Below are positions 8,691 through 16,013 of a DNA stretch of 64,000 bases, piece after piece. The position numbers and the translations under genes are program-made. The notes under the pieces are model-generated. The model saw nothing but the letters and a program-made list of their open reading frames with translations, was not told the origin of the DNA and searched no databases. Within the stretch, counting starts at the first letter, position 1. Every line of letters begins with the position of its first letter. This stretch comes from Moraxella boevrei DSM 14165. GTDB lineage: Bacteria; Pseudomonadota; Gammaproteobacteria; Pseudomonadales; Moraxellaceae. The DNA lies in assembly GCF_000379845.1 (NCBI RefSeq), contig NZ_KB903809.1:1-64000 (forward strand). Direction: 5' to 3'.

Positions 8691-8711
8691 CCCACTCTTA
8701 TCACTGCGACC

Positions 8712-8745
8712 AAAAACCGTCCTTTTTGGGCGGTTTTTTATTGTG
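8712..8745 (+). terminator. Terminator closing the virion gene block
   Basis: AAAAACCGTCC and GGGCGGTTTTTT form a stem with a T-rich loop and a T run, 20 bases after the stop codon of the preceding gene. Confidence 0.75.
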
Positions 8746-8783
8746 ATTTATTTACCTTAAAAAAAGAACAACCGCTTCTGCCA

Positions 8784-8924
8784 ATGCGTTTTTGCTGTGG
8801 AAAAATGCAGGGGGTAAGCCGATTTTATTGTCTAGACGGCAAAGGGAAAGAAGTGTGTTTTTGGCTTAGAGATTTTAGCTATCAAAAACAAAACCGCATA
8901 AGTATCAACTTGTGCAGTTTTTAA
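8784..8924 (+). CDS. Possible 46-residue Cys-rich mini-protein
   Basis: An ATG at 8784 opens 46 codons with five Cys residues, including an FCCG pair near the N-terminus. The stop overlaps the ATG of a 24-codon ORF (8924-8998), which in turn overlaps a 21-codon ORF (8988-9053). None has a good ribosome site. This is either a string of tiny coupled phage ORFs or the ruins of a longer gene. Together with the promoter region it is all that I see in the 493 bases between the virion block and the next gene. Confidence 0.2.
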   Translation: MRFCCGKMQGVSRFYCLDGKGKEVCFWLRDFSYQKQNRISINLCSF

Positions 8925-9105
8925 TGCAAAAAAAATCAACTGTTAAACAAGACACTCAAAACACAGGTAGTTGGAGTGATACCAAAAATGAATATTAAAG
9001 AAGAAAAACAAACACAGATTGATAAACAGTTTGATAATTCAATCTTTCATTAACGTGTTTTTTATTAAGTTAATGAAAAAATTTAAAATACTTTGCAAAA
9101 AGTGC

Positions 9106-9140
9106 TTGAATACTTTTGTATTTATGCTATAATAAGCATA
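9106..9140 (+). promoter_or_regulatory. Promoter with palindromic operator at the -10
   Basis: TTGAAT (9106-9111) and TATAAT (9128-9133) are 16 bases apart. The -10 is embedded in an 18-base inverted repeat, TATGCT-N6-AGCATA (9123-9140), a likely repressor site. The 12-mer CTATAATAAGCA recurs in the minus-strand promoter near 10990. Confidence 0.6.
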
Positions 9141-9183
9141 CAAAGACAGCAAATCGTTGCAGTCTAGCCCAAGGGGATAAAAA

Positions 9184-9597
9184 ATGAACAAATCACATCT
9201 ATTTCAAGCAGCTCATAATTTAACTAAAAAAATCATTCAAGCTGGCGATAGCTACTCTGCGACTTTCGCTCTTTGTCTAAAAGACATCATTGCATACCGC
9301 AAAACATTATCTGGAAAATACACAACTGCTCTTTCTCTTAAAAACAAAGGAATGGAAGCTATGTGCCAATCGTTTGCAAAACTTGGATTTTTAGAGAAAT
9401 TCACAGGCAAAAATGGCGAATACAATCGTTACTACTTAACCGCTCAAGCTAAAGATAAAATCTATCGTGAAAACGAATTTTACACAATTTGGGGCAAAGT
9501 ATTTTTTGATATCAATGCTTCAATGTTTGTTACTTCTGAATATGAAGAAGATGCAAAACAAATCTTAAAACTCATCTCTCAACTGACTAAAAAATAA
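9184..9597 (+). CDS. Phage regulatory-region protein, 137 aa
   Basis: Read from a strong ribosome site (AAGGGGAT) behind a promoter with an operator-like palindrome. The first ~37 residues (NKSHLFQAAHNLTKK through ATFALCLKDI) match a short helical module often seen at the N-terminus of assorted small phage proteins. The rest (helix, then a GFLEKFTGKNGEYNRYYLT segment) looks like a small winged-helix fold: helix, recognition-like helix, beta wing. A DNA-binding role is inferred. It is 13 bases from the next gene, which also appears to be an HTH protein, so the pair probably forms an early or regulatory operon. Confidence 0.5.
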   Translation: MNKSHLFQAAHNLTKKIIQAGDSYSATFALCLKDIIAYRKTLSGKYTTALSLKNKGMEAMCQSFAKLGFLEKFTGKNGEYNRYYLTAQAKDKIYRENEFYTIWGKVFFDINASMFVTSEYEEDAKQILKLISQLTKK

Positions 9598-9610
9598 AAG
9601 GCAAGTAAAA

Positions 9611-9889
9611 ATGTCGCAAAAAAAAATTTCTCAAATTGAAAAAATTGGAATAGCATTATTCGGTCAAAGTTGGATGGCTCAAGTAGCCCGTGTTTTGACA
9701 AATAGCGATGGCAAATCACTTTCAAGACAAACTGTACAATCTTGGCACAATCGCGATAAAGTGCCGAACTGGGCATTGCACCAGTTATTATTTATCGCAA
9801 ATCAGCGCCAATTAGAAATTGACTCAATCAAACAATATTTAAAGGATATCAATATGAACAACGAATTTTATCGAAATGAAGGTGGCTAA
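9611..9889 (+). CDS. HTH-type phage regulator, 92 aa
   Basis: Residues ~10-65 are helical, with LFGQSWMAQVARVL, a short turn, SRQTVQSWHNR and PNWALHQLL. This is the layout of a Cro-like helix-turn-helix in which the second helix reads DNA (a QTVQSW-type recognition helix). It lies 13 bases after the 137-residue gene in the same transcript. The last 11 codons begin with an internal ATG (9854) that has its own AAAGGA site; the reading frame then stops at TAA 9887 but stays open for 65 more codons, so the 3' end may be a broken second gene. Family assignment is by pattern only. Confidence 0.5.
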   Translation: MSQKKISQIEKIGIALFGQSWMAQVARVLTNSDGKSLSRQTVQSWHNRDKVPNWALHQLLFIANQRQLEIDSIKQYLKDINMNNEFYRNEGG

Positions 9890-10087
9890 AAAGTACGCTT
9901 ACGCTATAGTCGCTTAAAATCTAACAAGAAAATTTGGTATCGTGAAATACTAGATAAAGAAAATTTATCAGTAAAATCGGCATTTCAAGTCGAATTTAAC
10001 AACGAAGAAATTACACAAGATGACGTTATTAACGCATTTTTGGAAAATACTGATAAGTATTTTTTTAGAAAGTGGAATTATTTTTGA
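9854..10087 (+). pseudogene. Small ORF interrupted by an in-frame TAA
   Basis: An internal ATG at 9854, with AAAGGA six bases upstream, opens 11 codons that end in TAA (9887-9889). After the stop the same frame continues without interruption for 65 codons to TGA 10085-10087, and that part contains no ATG. Its translation is protein-like: a basic start (RLRYSRLKSNKK), then acidic and aromatic residues. The simplest reading is a gene of about 77 codons with one nonsense mutation. Stop readthrough is the alternative. Confidence 0.4.
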
Positions 10088-10116
10088 TGGGCATGGTCAT
10101 GCGATTTAACTAAAAT

Positions 10117-10146
10117 AAACCCCAGAAGTTATTGGGGTTTTTGCTT
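10117..10146 (+). terminator. Terminator between convergent genes
   Basis: AAACCCC and GGGGTTT flank a 10-base loop and are followed by TTTGCTTTTTT. It serves the plus-strand unit and lies just before the end of the minus-strand HTH gene. Confidence 0.7.
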
Positions 10147-10155
10147 TTTTATTTT

Positions 10156-10410
10156 TTAATTTTTTTTTAAAAAATCTAAAATATTTTCATATTTTTTCTC
10201 TCTAGCTTCTAATTCATAGATAAGCAAATTCCAAGTTGATAATGGTGGCGTGCGGTGATTTGTGTTAGTTGGTTCGGCAAGCCAACCTTTGATTGTTTGT
10301 AGCTTAATCTTTGCGATATCAGCAAGTTCAGCTTGTGTTTTATTGCTTTTTTTGTAGACTGATCGCACATTTTCGTGCGTTGGTTTGTCTAAATAGTGTA
10401 AATAACTCAT
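10156..10410 (-). CDS. HTH DNA-binding phage regulator, 84 aa
   Basis: Residues ~20-50 carry NKTQAELADIAKIKLQTIKGWL. This is a standard helix-turn-helix in which TQAELA forms the first helix and LQTIKGW the recognition helix. A Thr/Asn/Pro-rich loop follows, then a helix (PLSTWNLLIYELEAR) resembling the dimerising tail of short phage regulators. It is transcribed away from a candidate small-RNA promoter (10458-10486) and lies downstream of the acidic 103-residue gene on the same strand, separated by a strong terminator. It may be the element's repressor or a partner regulator of that acidic gene. The target operators are unknown; the palindromes at 9123 and 10990 are candidates. Confidence 0.6.
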   Translation of the reverse strand: MSYLHYLDKPTHENVRSVYKKSNKTQAELADIAKIKLQTIKGWLAEPTNTNHRTPPLSTWNLLIYELEAREKKYENILDFLKKN

Positions 10411-10457
10411 TTTATTAACTCATCTGAAATTAATTATTAATTTTTTAAAATCATTTA

Positions 10458-10486
10458 TTGACTAAACTATTTGTTTTTGATACAAT
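10458..10486 (+). promoter_or_regulatory. Sigma70-type promoter of the candidate small RNA
   Basis: TTGACT (10458-10463) and TACAAT (10481-10486) are separated by exactly 17 bases. The first purines after the -10 fall at about 10492-10494, at the base of the first RNA stem. No ORF with a ribosome site follows. Confidence 0.65.
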
Positions 10487-10492
10487 GCAAAA

Positions 10493-10600
10493 ACTAGCCA
10501 ACGTTACCACCGCATAGGTGGCTTTGTTTTGGCTAGTTTCTCTCCACCGCTTAGGTGGTTTAAAAAGGCTTAGACTGCACATCTAAGCCTTTTGTTTTTT
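10493..10600 (+). ncRNA. Candidate structured small RNA of the phage element
   Basis: Downstream of a good promoter, about 108 bases fold into three units. First, ACTAGCC pairs with GGCTAGT (10493-10499 with 10531-10537), enclosing an inner CCACC-GCATA-GGTGG hairpin (10507-10521). Second, CCACC-GCTTA-GGTGG (10544-10558) repeats that hairpin with one loop base changed. Third, a perfect 12-pair stem AAAAGGCTTAGA / TCTAAGCCTTTT (10563-10593) with a T run is a textbook terminator. It does not encode a plausible peptide. The terminator also works on the minus strand for the acidic gene. An antisense or immunity-type regulatory RNA is inferred; the class is unknown. Confidence 0.5.
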
Positions 10601-10910
10601 AGTATAATTCATCAGCATTTTCATTTAGCCAATCAAAATTATTTTCTACACCCATATTTTCTAGTTCGCTCATAATTTCATGAGCGTCTAAATTTTCGTA
10701 CGCCCATTTTTGACCTTCTTCGCCGTCCCAAGACATCTCGTCTGGGCTTGGGATTGATACGTTACAGCTTTCATCGTTTCCGCTTAACTGAATAATAAAT
10801 TTATCGTCAATGGCAACATTTGCAGAATATTGGCGAATAGTTTCGCTGTCAAACTCAGAAATTGGGTTTTCAAAAGTTTGGTTAAAAAATTGAATAGTTG
10901 TGATGTTCAT
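10599..10910 (-). CDS. Acidic 103-residue phage protein of unknown function
   Basis: A small soluble protein rich in Asp, Glu and Asn, especially in the C-terminal 45 residues (PSPDEMSWDGEEG, then a Glu-rich helix and a NENADEL tail). There is no membrane segment and no known motif. It is driven by an almost perfect promoter with an operator-like palindrome between -35 and -10. Its stop codon overlaps the T run of the candidate small RNA's terminator. Small acidic, tightly regulated phage proteins are often DNA mimics or anti-defence proteins, so that is one possibility, but the sequence does not resemble the Moraxella anti-CRISPRs I can recall. Confidence 0.55.
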   Translation of the reverse strand: MNITTIQFFNQTFENPISEFDSETIRQYSANVAIDDKFIIQLSGNDESCNVSIPSPDEMSWDGEEGQKWAYENLDAHEIMSELENMGVENNFDWLNENADELY

Positions 10911-10986
10911 AACATTTCTCTCTTTTGCTTAGTTGATTGTTGTTTAGTATCAAGATTTGAACTGCACTTCTCGTCTTGATGTGCTT

Positions 10987-11015
10987 ATTATAGTATTCTT
11001 TGCGTACTATGTCAA
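10987..11015 (-). promoter_or_regulatory. Consensus promoter with spacer operator
   Basis: On the minus strand, TTGACA (11015-11010) and TATAAT (10992-10987) are 17 bases apart, both perfect consensus. The inverted repeat ATAGTA-N9-TACTAT (10990-11010) fills the spacer, a classic repressor position. It drives the acidic gene ending at 10599. Confidence 0.75.
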
Positions 11016-11073
11016 GCGTTTTTTTTGAAATATTTTGATAACAAGACAAGTGGTGGTTTTTTGCAATAAGTGA

Positions 11074-12432
11074 TTATCCACCCTGCAATATTTTCAGCAA
11101 TTCATCTTTGCCAATCATATTGATTAACGCTTTTAAAATATCGCTTGGCTTTTCACGATATACGCTCCTATAATGCGTGGTGTCCCTGCCATTGGCTAGG
11201 TCATCAATATAATTTGCCCAAGTCTGCATAAGCTCGCACCGCTTGGCGTATAGGTCGGCTCGCATATAAGGATTATCGCCCTTGATTTGATGTCCCAACA
11301 TCATCTCTGTAATTAAATCGCTATAATCCAACTCACCCATTAAAATGCTTTTTGCACTTGACCTAAAACCGTGCGATTGGTGCAATCCGTCATAGCCAAG
11401 CCGTTTTAGGGCAGTGTTGGTCGCTCCGTCTGATATATAGCCAGTTTTTGTCTCTTTACCAAACACATAAGGCAAATGCCCTGTGAGTTTGTGTTGTTTT
11501 TGCAAAATTTTGATGACTTGGCGAGATAGGGGAACGGTCATTTTTTCAACCATTTTGATACCGCTGTTTGATTGCCCTTTAATGGGAATAAGTTCCCATT
11601 TGCCATTTTCCAAATCCAAATCCGCCCACTCCATCGCCCGAATATCGCCATTTCGCACGGCGGTGTAGGCAAGCAGTAGCATATTATGGCGGGTGTGGTC
11701 GTCCATTGTGTTGTCGCTAAAAATATCTTTAAGCAGGCGTGCAAAATAGGACGGTTTAACCAATGCCTTGCGGTTGCCGTATTTGACGGTGGTTAATAAA
11801 TGGCTTGTTTTGGCGTTGGCGATATCGCTCATTGGGTTGTGCGTACAATAGCCGTGCAAGGTTGCCCACGCAAAAATATCAATCAAATGCCCCCTGCACC
11901 TGTCCGCCATATCGCTAGGTTTGGTGGGGTCTTTTTGTTGGCGGTGGGTGCGTTCAATGTTTTGCAACAATTCTATTAAGTCAGAAGTGGTGATTTGGTC
12001 TATTGGCGTTTGCCCAAAGTGTTTGATAAACAAATTTATGCGATATTTTCGTCTTTTTGCCGTGTTGCTTTTCCAATTTTGTTTGTCAGCCCACATTTGA
12101 CAAATCACATCAAAAGTATTACTGGCTAGGCGTTTTCGCTCTTTTTCCAACTGCTCATAATGGGTTTTGGGGTCTATGTTATTGGCGATGAGTTCGTTCA
12201 ACTCTTGCCATTTTTCAAACGCTTTTGTCATCGTAATGGCTGGATAATCGCCCAAAAAATATTTGACCGTTTTACCGTCTTTGGTGTGGCGATACACCCA
12301 CGACTTGACTGCACCGTCTTTGGTCGCTCGTACTCGGATAAATAGGCGGGGCTTGGCGTAGATTTTGGCGTGATATTCTTTGGGTTCGGCTTTTAAGGCA
12401 ATGATTTGTTTGTCGGTCTTGATTTCTGACAT
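11074..12432 (-). CDS. Tyrosine-family integrase, P4 type
   Basis: A site-specific recombinase that catalyses integration and excision of the element. ATG 12432 (452 residues) is preferred over 12510 because the protein then begins directly with the arm-binding domain (KQIIALKAEPKEYHAKI, DUF4102-like). The catalytic domain shows the first Arg in YTAVRNGDI, the HxxR box in SHGFRSSA, the LGHQ histidine and the nucleophile Tyr in NPYMRADLY, followed by the RCELMQTWANYID ending typical of P4/IntS-type integrases. It points away from tRNA-Leu(CAA), whose 3' end lies 156 bases upstream of the start. That is the usual layout when such an enzyme uses the tRNA end as attachment site. Confidence 0.9.
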   Translation of the reverse strand: MSEIKTDKQIIALKAEPKEYHAKIYAKPRLFIRVRATKDGAVKSWVYRHTKDGKTVKYFLGDYPAITMTKAFEKWQELNELIANNIDPKTHYEQLEKERKRLASNTFDVICQMWADKQNWKSNTAKRRKYRINLFIKHFGQTPIDQITTSDLIELLQNIERTHRQQKDPTKPSDMADRCRGHLIDIFAWATLHGYCTHNPMSDIANAKTSHLLTTVKYGNRKALVKPSYFARLLKDIFSDNTMDDHTRHNMLLLAYTAVRNGDIRAMEWADLDLENGKWELIPIKGQSNSGIKMVEKMTVPLSRQVIKILQKQHKLTGHLPYVFGKETKTGYISDGATNTALKRLGYDGLHQSHGFRSSAKSILMGELDYSDLITEMMLGHQIKGDNPYMRADLYAKRCELMQTWANYIDDLANGRDTTHYRSVYREKPSDILKALINMIGKDELLKILQGG

Positions 12433-12513
12433 AAAAAAATACTGGGTACAATTTGGGGTACAATCATTATGCAACAAATTGAAAAGCATTGCAACAGCAC
12501 AAGATAACAAAAA

Positions 12514-12556
12514 ACCCCAAAAACCTTTATTTTGTTAGGCTTTTGGGGTTGTTTTG
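12514..12556 (-). terminator. Terminator downstream of tRNA-Leu
   Basis: On the minus strand AACCCCAAAAGCC and GGTTTTTGGGG form a stem and are followed by a T run. It lies between the tRNA 3' end and the integrase start, so it ends the tRNA transcript and shields the integrase from it. Confidence 0.65.
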
Positions 12557-12587
12557 GATTTTTTTGAAAAACCTTGAAAAGGTATAA

Positions 12588-12673
12588 TGGTACCAGTGGT
12601 CGGACTCGAACCGACACGCTTTTAAGGCATCGGATTTTGAATCCGACGTGTCTACCAATTTCACCACACTGGC
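12588..12673 (-). tRNA. tRNA-Leu (anticodon CAA)
   Basis: The 86-base minus-strand cloverleaf has a 7-pair acceptor stem (GCCAGTG / CACTGGT, closing with a G-U pair), a D arm with GAAATTGGTAGAC, and an anticodon stem TCGGA / TCCGA around loop TTCAAAA. It also has a long class II variable arm, a GTTCGAGTC T loop and an encoded CCA end. The anticodon CAA reads UUG leucine codons. Its 3' half is the probable integration target of the neighbouring integrase. Confidence 0.95.
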
Positions 12674-12708
12674 ATAAGTGGTTAAGCATTGTTTGCTTAT
12701 GGGTGCGT

Positions 12709-12737
12709 ATTTTAGCAGGTTTTTTTTAGCTTTGCAA
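12709..12737 (-). promoter_or_regulatory. Promoter of tRNA-Leu
   Basis: On the minus strand, TTGCAA (12737-12732) and TAAAAT (12714-12709) are 17 bases apart, about 36 bases upstream of the mature tRNA 5' end. Confidence 0.6.
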
Positions 12738-12878
12738 GTGTTTTTTTCAAAAAAATGAATTTTTTTGCTTTTTTTTGGATAATTTTTCCCAAAATATCTG
12801 TTTTTTGTTATTATAGTACTATTTTTAGCAGTTAATTTTACTTAACATTTTAAGACAACAGACAATATAGGATTTGCC

Positions 12879-14000
12879 ATGACTAGCCCTTTACAACGTT
12901 ACGAGCAAGCGTTACAATCAGGTAATTTTAGCGAAGATGCTCAGCAACGCCAAGCGATGACGTATCTTGACAATGTGTATCATCAAATTATCAAAAATCG
13001 TGCTGACCAAAAAGGGTTTTTTAGTTTTTTAAAAAGTTATCGAGCCCCCAAAGGCTTATATATGTGGGGTGGGGTCGGACGTGGTAAAACATGGATGATG
13101 GATATGTTTTTCGACAGTTTGCCAAATGAACGCAAAATGAGACAACATTTTCACCATTTTATGAAGCGGGTGCATCAGGAACTAAATCAGTTAAAAGGAC
13201 AAGCTGACCCGTTGCAACAGGTTGCCAAAATTATTCATGACGAAGCGGATGTGATTTGTTTTGATGAATTTTTTGTGTCCAATGTGTCGGATGCGATGAT
13301 TTTAGGTGATTTGTTTACCATGTTGTTTAACAAAGGGATTACGCTGGTGGCGACGTCCAATATTGCCCCAGACGGCTTGTACAAAAATGGTATCCACCGA
13401 GACCGATTTTTGCCTGCGATTGAAGCGGTCAAACAAAATACCACGGTGATGAATATTGATGCAGGGATTGATTATCGCTTGCGTGTGTTGCAACAGGCAC
13501 AGTTGTACGTATCGCCACTCACTGAGGCCAATGCCGATTGGTTGGCGGAGCGTTTTTCGGCATTGAGCCAAAATCAGGCGGTCAGCCATGAGCCGATTGT
13601 GATTAACGGTCGGGAAATTACGATTAAAGCTCGTACCGAAACGATTTTGTACGTTGAATTTCGTGCCTTGTGTATGCAACCACGTTCGGCGAGCGATTTT
13701 ATTGAAATTGCCAACAATTTTAGCACGGTACTCGTGGACAACGTGCCTGTGTTAAACGATATCGTTGCCGACCCAACTCGCCGATTGATTTATTTAGTGG
13801 ATGAGTTTTATGACCGCCGTGTCAAATTATTGATGCGGGCTGAGCAGTCTATTTTAGAAATTTATCAAGGCGAAAAATTGGCGTTTGAAATTGAACGCAC
13901 TCGCTCACGCCTGTTAGAGATGCAATCGCAAGACTATTTGGCAGAACCGCATCGCCTTGATGAAAATTGCCAAACTGCCAATCCAAATGAAGAAATTTAA
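12879..14000 (+). CDS. zapE: Cell division protein ZapE (AFG1-like ATPase)
   Basis: A 373-residue AAA-type ATPase. The Walker A motif is GGVGRGKT (about residue 65) and Walker B is VICFDEFFV (about 128), the latter characteristic of ZapE/AFG1 proteins. VATSNIAPDGLYKNGIHRDRFLP is the typical sensor region with its Arg residues, and IDYRLR follows. In E. coli ZapE binds FtsZ at the septum and destabilises its polymers under stress. Length fits the family. The start has a TATAGGA ribosome site. The gene is monocistronic, between tRNA-Leu and metK, on the chromosomal side of the integrated element. Confidence 0.92.
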   Translation: MTSPLQRYEQALQSGNFSEDAQQRQAMTYLDNVYHQIIKNRADQKGFFSFLKSYRAPKGLYMWGGVGRGKTWMMDMFFDSLPNERKMRQHFHHFMKRVHQELNQLKGQADPLQQVAKIIHDEADVICFDEFFVSNVSDAMILGDLFTMLFNKGITLVATSNIAPDGLYKNGIHRDRFLPAIEAVKQNTTVMNIDAGIDYRLRVLQQAQLYVSPLTEANADWLAERFSALSQNQAVSHEPIVINGREITIKARTETILYVEFRALCMQPRSASDFIEIANNFSTVLVDNVPVLNDIVADPTRRLIYLVDEFYDRRVKLLMRAEQSILEIYQGEKLAFEIERTRSRLLEMQSQDYLAEPHRLDENCQTANPNEEI

Positions 14001-14279
14001 GTTGCGTTTGAAATAAATTTAATAGCGAACGGTTAAAAATTGGGTTATAATAAACGGTTAAATTTGGCAAAAATTTTGTAAATAAGGTTAAAAATTTTGT
14101 CAAATTTAATCAGTATTAATCATTTTGCAAACTTGCTCTTTTTTTATTGTTGAAAAAAATTAAAAAAGTGACTTTCCTTTATGATAAGTTTTGTTAATAA
14201 ATTTTATAAATCATATTGGAGATAGGTTTGCAAAGTGATTAAATTATATTAATTAATCATTTTAGTAATAGGAAAAATT

Positions 14280-15446
14280 ATGCGTGAATATTCACTTTTT
14301 ACGTCTGAATCGGTGAGCGAAGGTCACCCTGATAAGTTGGCTGACCAAATTTCGGATGCGATTTTAGATGCGATTTTGGCAGAAGATTTGCACGCTCGTG
14401 TGGCGTGTGAAACCCTAGTAAAAACAGGAGCGGTGGTGTTGGCAGGGGAAATTACCACGACTGCGAATGTGGATTTTGAAAAAATCGTGCGTGATACGGT
14501 CACCAAAGTCGGCTATAATCATACGGATTTGGGCTTTGACGGTGCGACTTGTGCGGTGATTAACATGATTGGTAAACAATCACCAGAAATTGCCCAAGGC
14601 GTTGACCGTGCCAAACCAGAAGAGCAGGGGGCAGGCGACCAAGGTTTGATGTTCGGTTACGCCACTCACGAAACCGATGTGTTGATGCCAGCACCCATTC
14701 AATTATCGCATCGTTTAATGGAAAAACAAGCCGAATTGCGTAAAAATGGCAAACTGGCGTGGTTACGTCCCGATGCCAAAGCCCAAGTTACTGTGCGTTA
14801 TGACGGGGTAAAACCTGCGTTTATTGATGCGTTAGTGTTATCCACTCAGCACAGTCCTGAGATTTCACAAGTGGATTTGCACGAAGCGGTGATGGAAGAA
14901 ATCGTAAAAGCGGTTATCCCTGCCGAGATGTTGCACAAAGATACCCAATTTCACATTAATCCAACGGGTTTGTTCGTGATTGGTGGGCCTGTTGGTGATG
15001 CAGGGTTGACAGGGCGTAAAATTATCGTGGACACTTATGGCGGTATGGCACGCCACGGGGGTGGTGCGTTTTCTGGAAAAGACCCATCAAAAGTTGACCG
15101 TTCTGCGGCGTATGCAGGGCGTTATGTGGCAAAAAATATTGTGGCATCAGGCTTGGCTGACCGCTGTGAAATCCAAGTGAGTTACGCCATCGGTGTCGCT
15201 GAACCAACGTCTATTTCTATTAACACCTTTGGTACAGGCAAAATCAGCGATGACAAAATCATTGAGCTAATTCGCACCCATTTTGACCTGCGTCCTTACG
15301 GCATCACACGTATGCTAAACTTACTGCAACCGATGTACCAACAAACTGCAACTTATGGGCATTTTGGTCGTCATGGCTCAGAAACCGCCTTTACTTGGGA
15401 AAAAACCGATAAAGCCAATCTGTTAAAAGCGGATGCAGATTTGTAG
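14280..15446 (+). CDS. metK: S-adenosylmethionine synthetase
   Basis: A 388-residue enzyme that makes S-adenosylmethionine from methionine and ATP. Family motifs are plain: [21 protein letters not shown] at the N-terminus (ATP and Mg binding), [12 protein letters not shown] in the middle, and the Gly-rich loop [18 protein letters not shown] with its catalytic Lys and Asp. Length is normal (E. coli 384). The ribosome site is TAGGA. No S-box or SAM-type riboswitch is recognisable in the 279 bases upstream. A hairpin follows at 15480-15506. Confidence 0.97.
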   Translation: MREYSLFTSESVSEGHPDKLADQISDAILDAILAEDLHARVACETLVKTGAVVLAGEITTTANVDFEKIVRDTVTKVGYNHTDLGFDGATCAVINMIGKQSPEIAQGVDRAKPEEQGAGDQGLMFGYATHETDVLMPAPIQLSHRLMEKQAELRKNGKLAWLRPDAKAQVTVRYDGVKPAFIDALVLSTQHSPEISQVDLHEAVMEEIVKAVIPAEMLHKDTQFHINPTGLFVIGGPVGDAGLTGRKIIVDTYGGMARHGGGAFSGKDPSKVDRSAAYAGRYVAKNIVASGLADRCEIQVSYAIGVAEPTSISINTFGTGKISDDKIIELIRTHFDLRPYGITRMLNLLQPMYQQTATYGHFGRHGSETAFTWEKTDKANLLKADADL

Positions 15447-15479
15447 TTTTTTAATATTGGTAATTTAATTTATTTAAAT

Positions 15480-15506
15480 AATATGGGTTACTCATTAACC
15501 CATATT
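15480..15506 (+). terminator. Hairpin downstream of metK
   Basis: AATATGGGTT and AACCCATATT form a perfect 10-pair stem with a 7-base loop. The following T run is weak, so it may be a terminator or an mRNA-end stabiliser. Confidence 0.5.
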
Positions 15507-15596
15507 GTTACGCTTAAAAACCCTTTCAACGCTATGAAAAAATTTATGATAAAAATTTTTTTGATCAACCCTTATCCACTTTAAAAAGTATCCATC

Positions 15597-15962
15597 ATGA
15601 ACCAACCATCAGCCAATCAAAACCCCGAAAATCTGAATGAAAACCCAATTGAAAACAATGAATTAAGCGATGAAATGCACGCTTTTTATGAACGAGCGGA
15701 CGCCTTTATCAATTTGGCAAACAGTTTGCGTGATGATGCTAACCATGCAGGCAAAGTCAACGCATCCATGCTGTACGCAGTAGCACGTTTTAGTGCGTGG
15801 GTGGCGGCAACAGGATTTGTCAAAGGTAGCGACTATCTCAAAGAAAAAGAAGATATTATTCAGCATTTTACCCATAATTTTGAGCGAATGTTGTCGGATA
15901 ATATTGATGATTATGCTGAAAATTTTCAACATTATATGCAAATTGGTAAAAAGCCAGAATGA
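15597..15962 (+). CDS. DUF3144 domain protein
   Basis: A 121-residue protein. After an Asn-rich, probably disordered N-terminus, residues ~28-100 show the conserved DUF3144 layout: FYERADAFINLAN, GKVNASMLYAVARFSAWVAA, then a helical stretch ending near DDYAENFQHYM. The family is widespread in Gammaproteobacteria and has no assigned biochemical function; it appears to be an all-helical cytosolic protein. It stands alone between metK and fbp. Confidence 0.8.
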   Translation: MNQPSANQNPENLNENPIENNELSDEMHAFYERADAFINLANSLRDDANHAGKVNASMLYAVARFSAWVAATGFVKGSDYLKEKEDIIQHFTHNFERMLSDNIDDYAENFQHYMQIGKKPE

Positions 15963-16013
15963 TTTTAATTTTTTTTAAATATTATTTAATCATATCCTGA
16001 TAAGGAAAAAATT

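Noticed and set aside
10485-10600. The paired hairpins as an attachment site or integron-type recombination site
   Set aside because: A promoter and a T-run terminator frame the structure, which fits an RNA gene better, and the integrase lies next to a tRNA instead.
12393-12689. 98-codon minus-strand ORF across tRNA-Leu and the integrase start
   Set aside because: It overlaps the tRNA and the terminator, and its translation is just those sequences read through; no ribosome site.
14001-14279. Possible SAM riboswitch before metK
   Set aside because: No SAM-type aptamer core or paired helices could be recognised; the region is simple AT-rich sequence.
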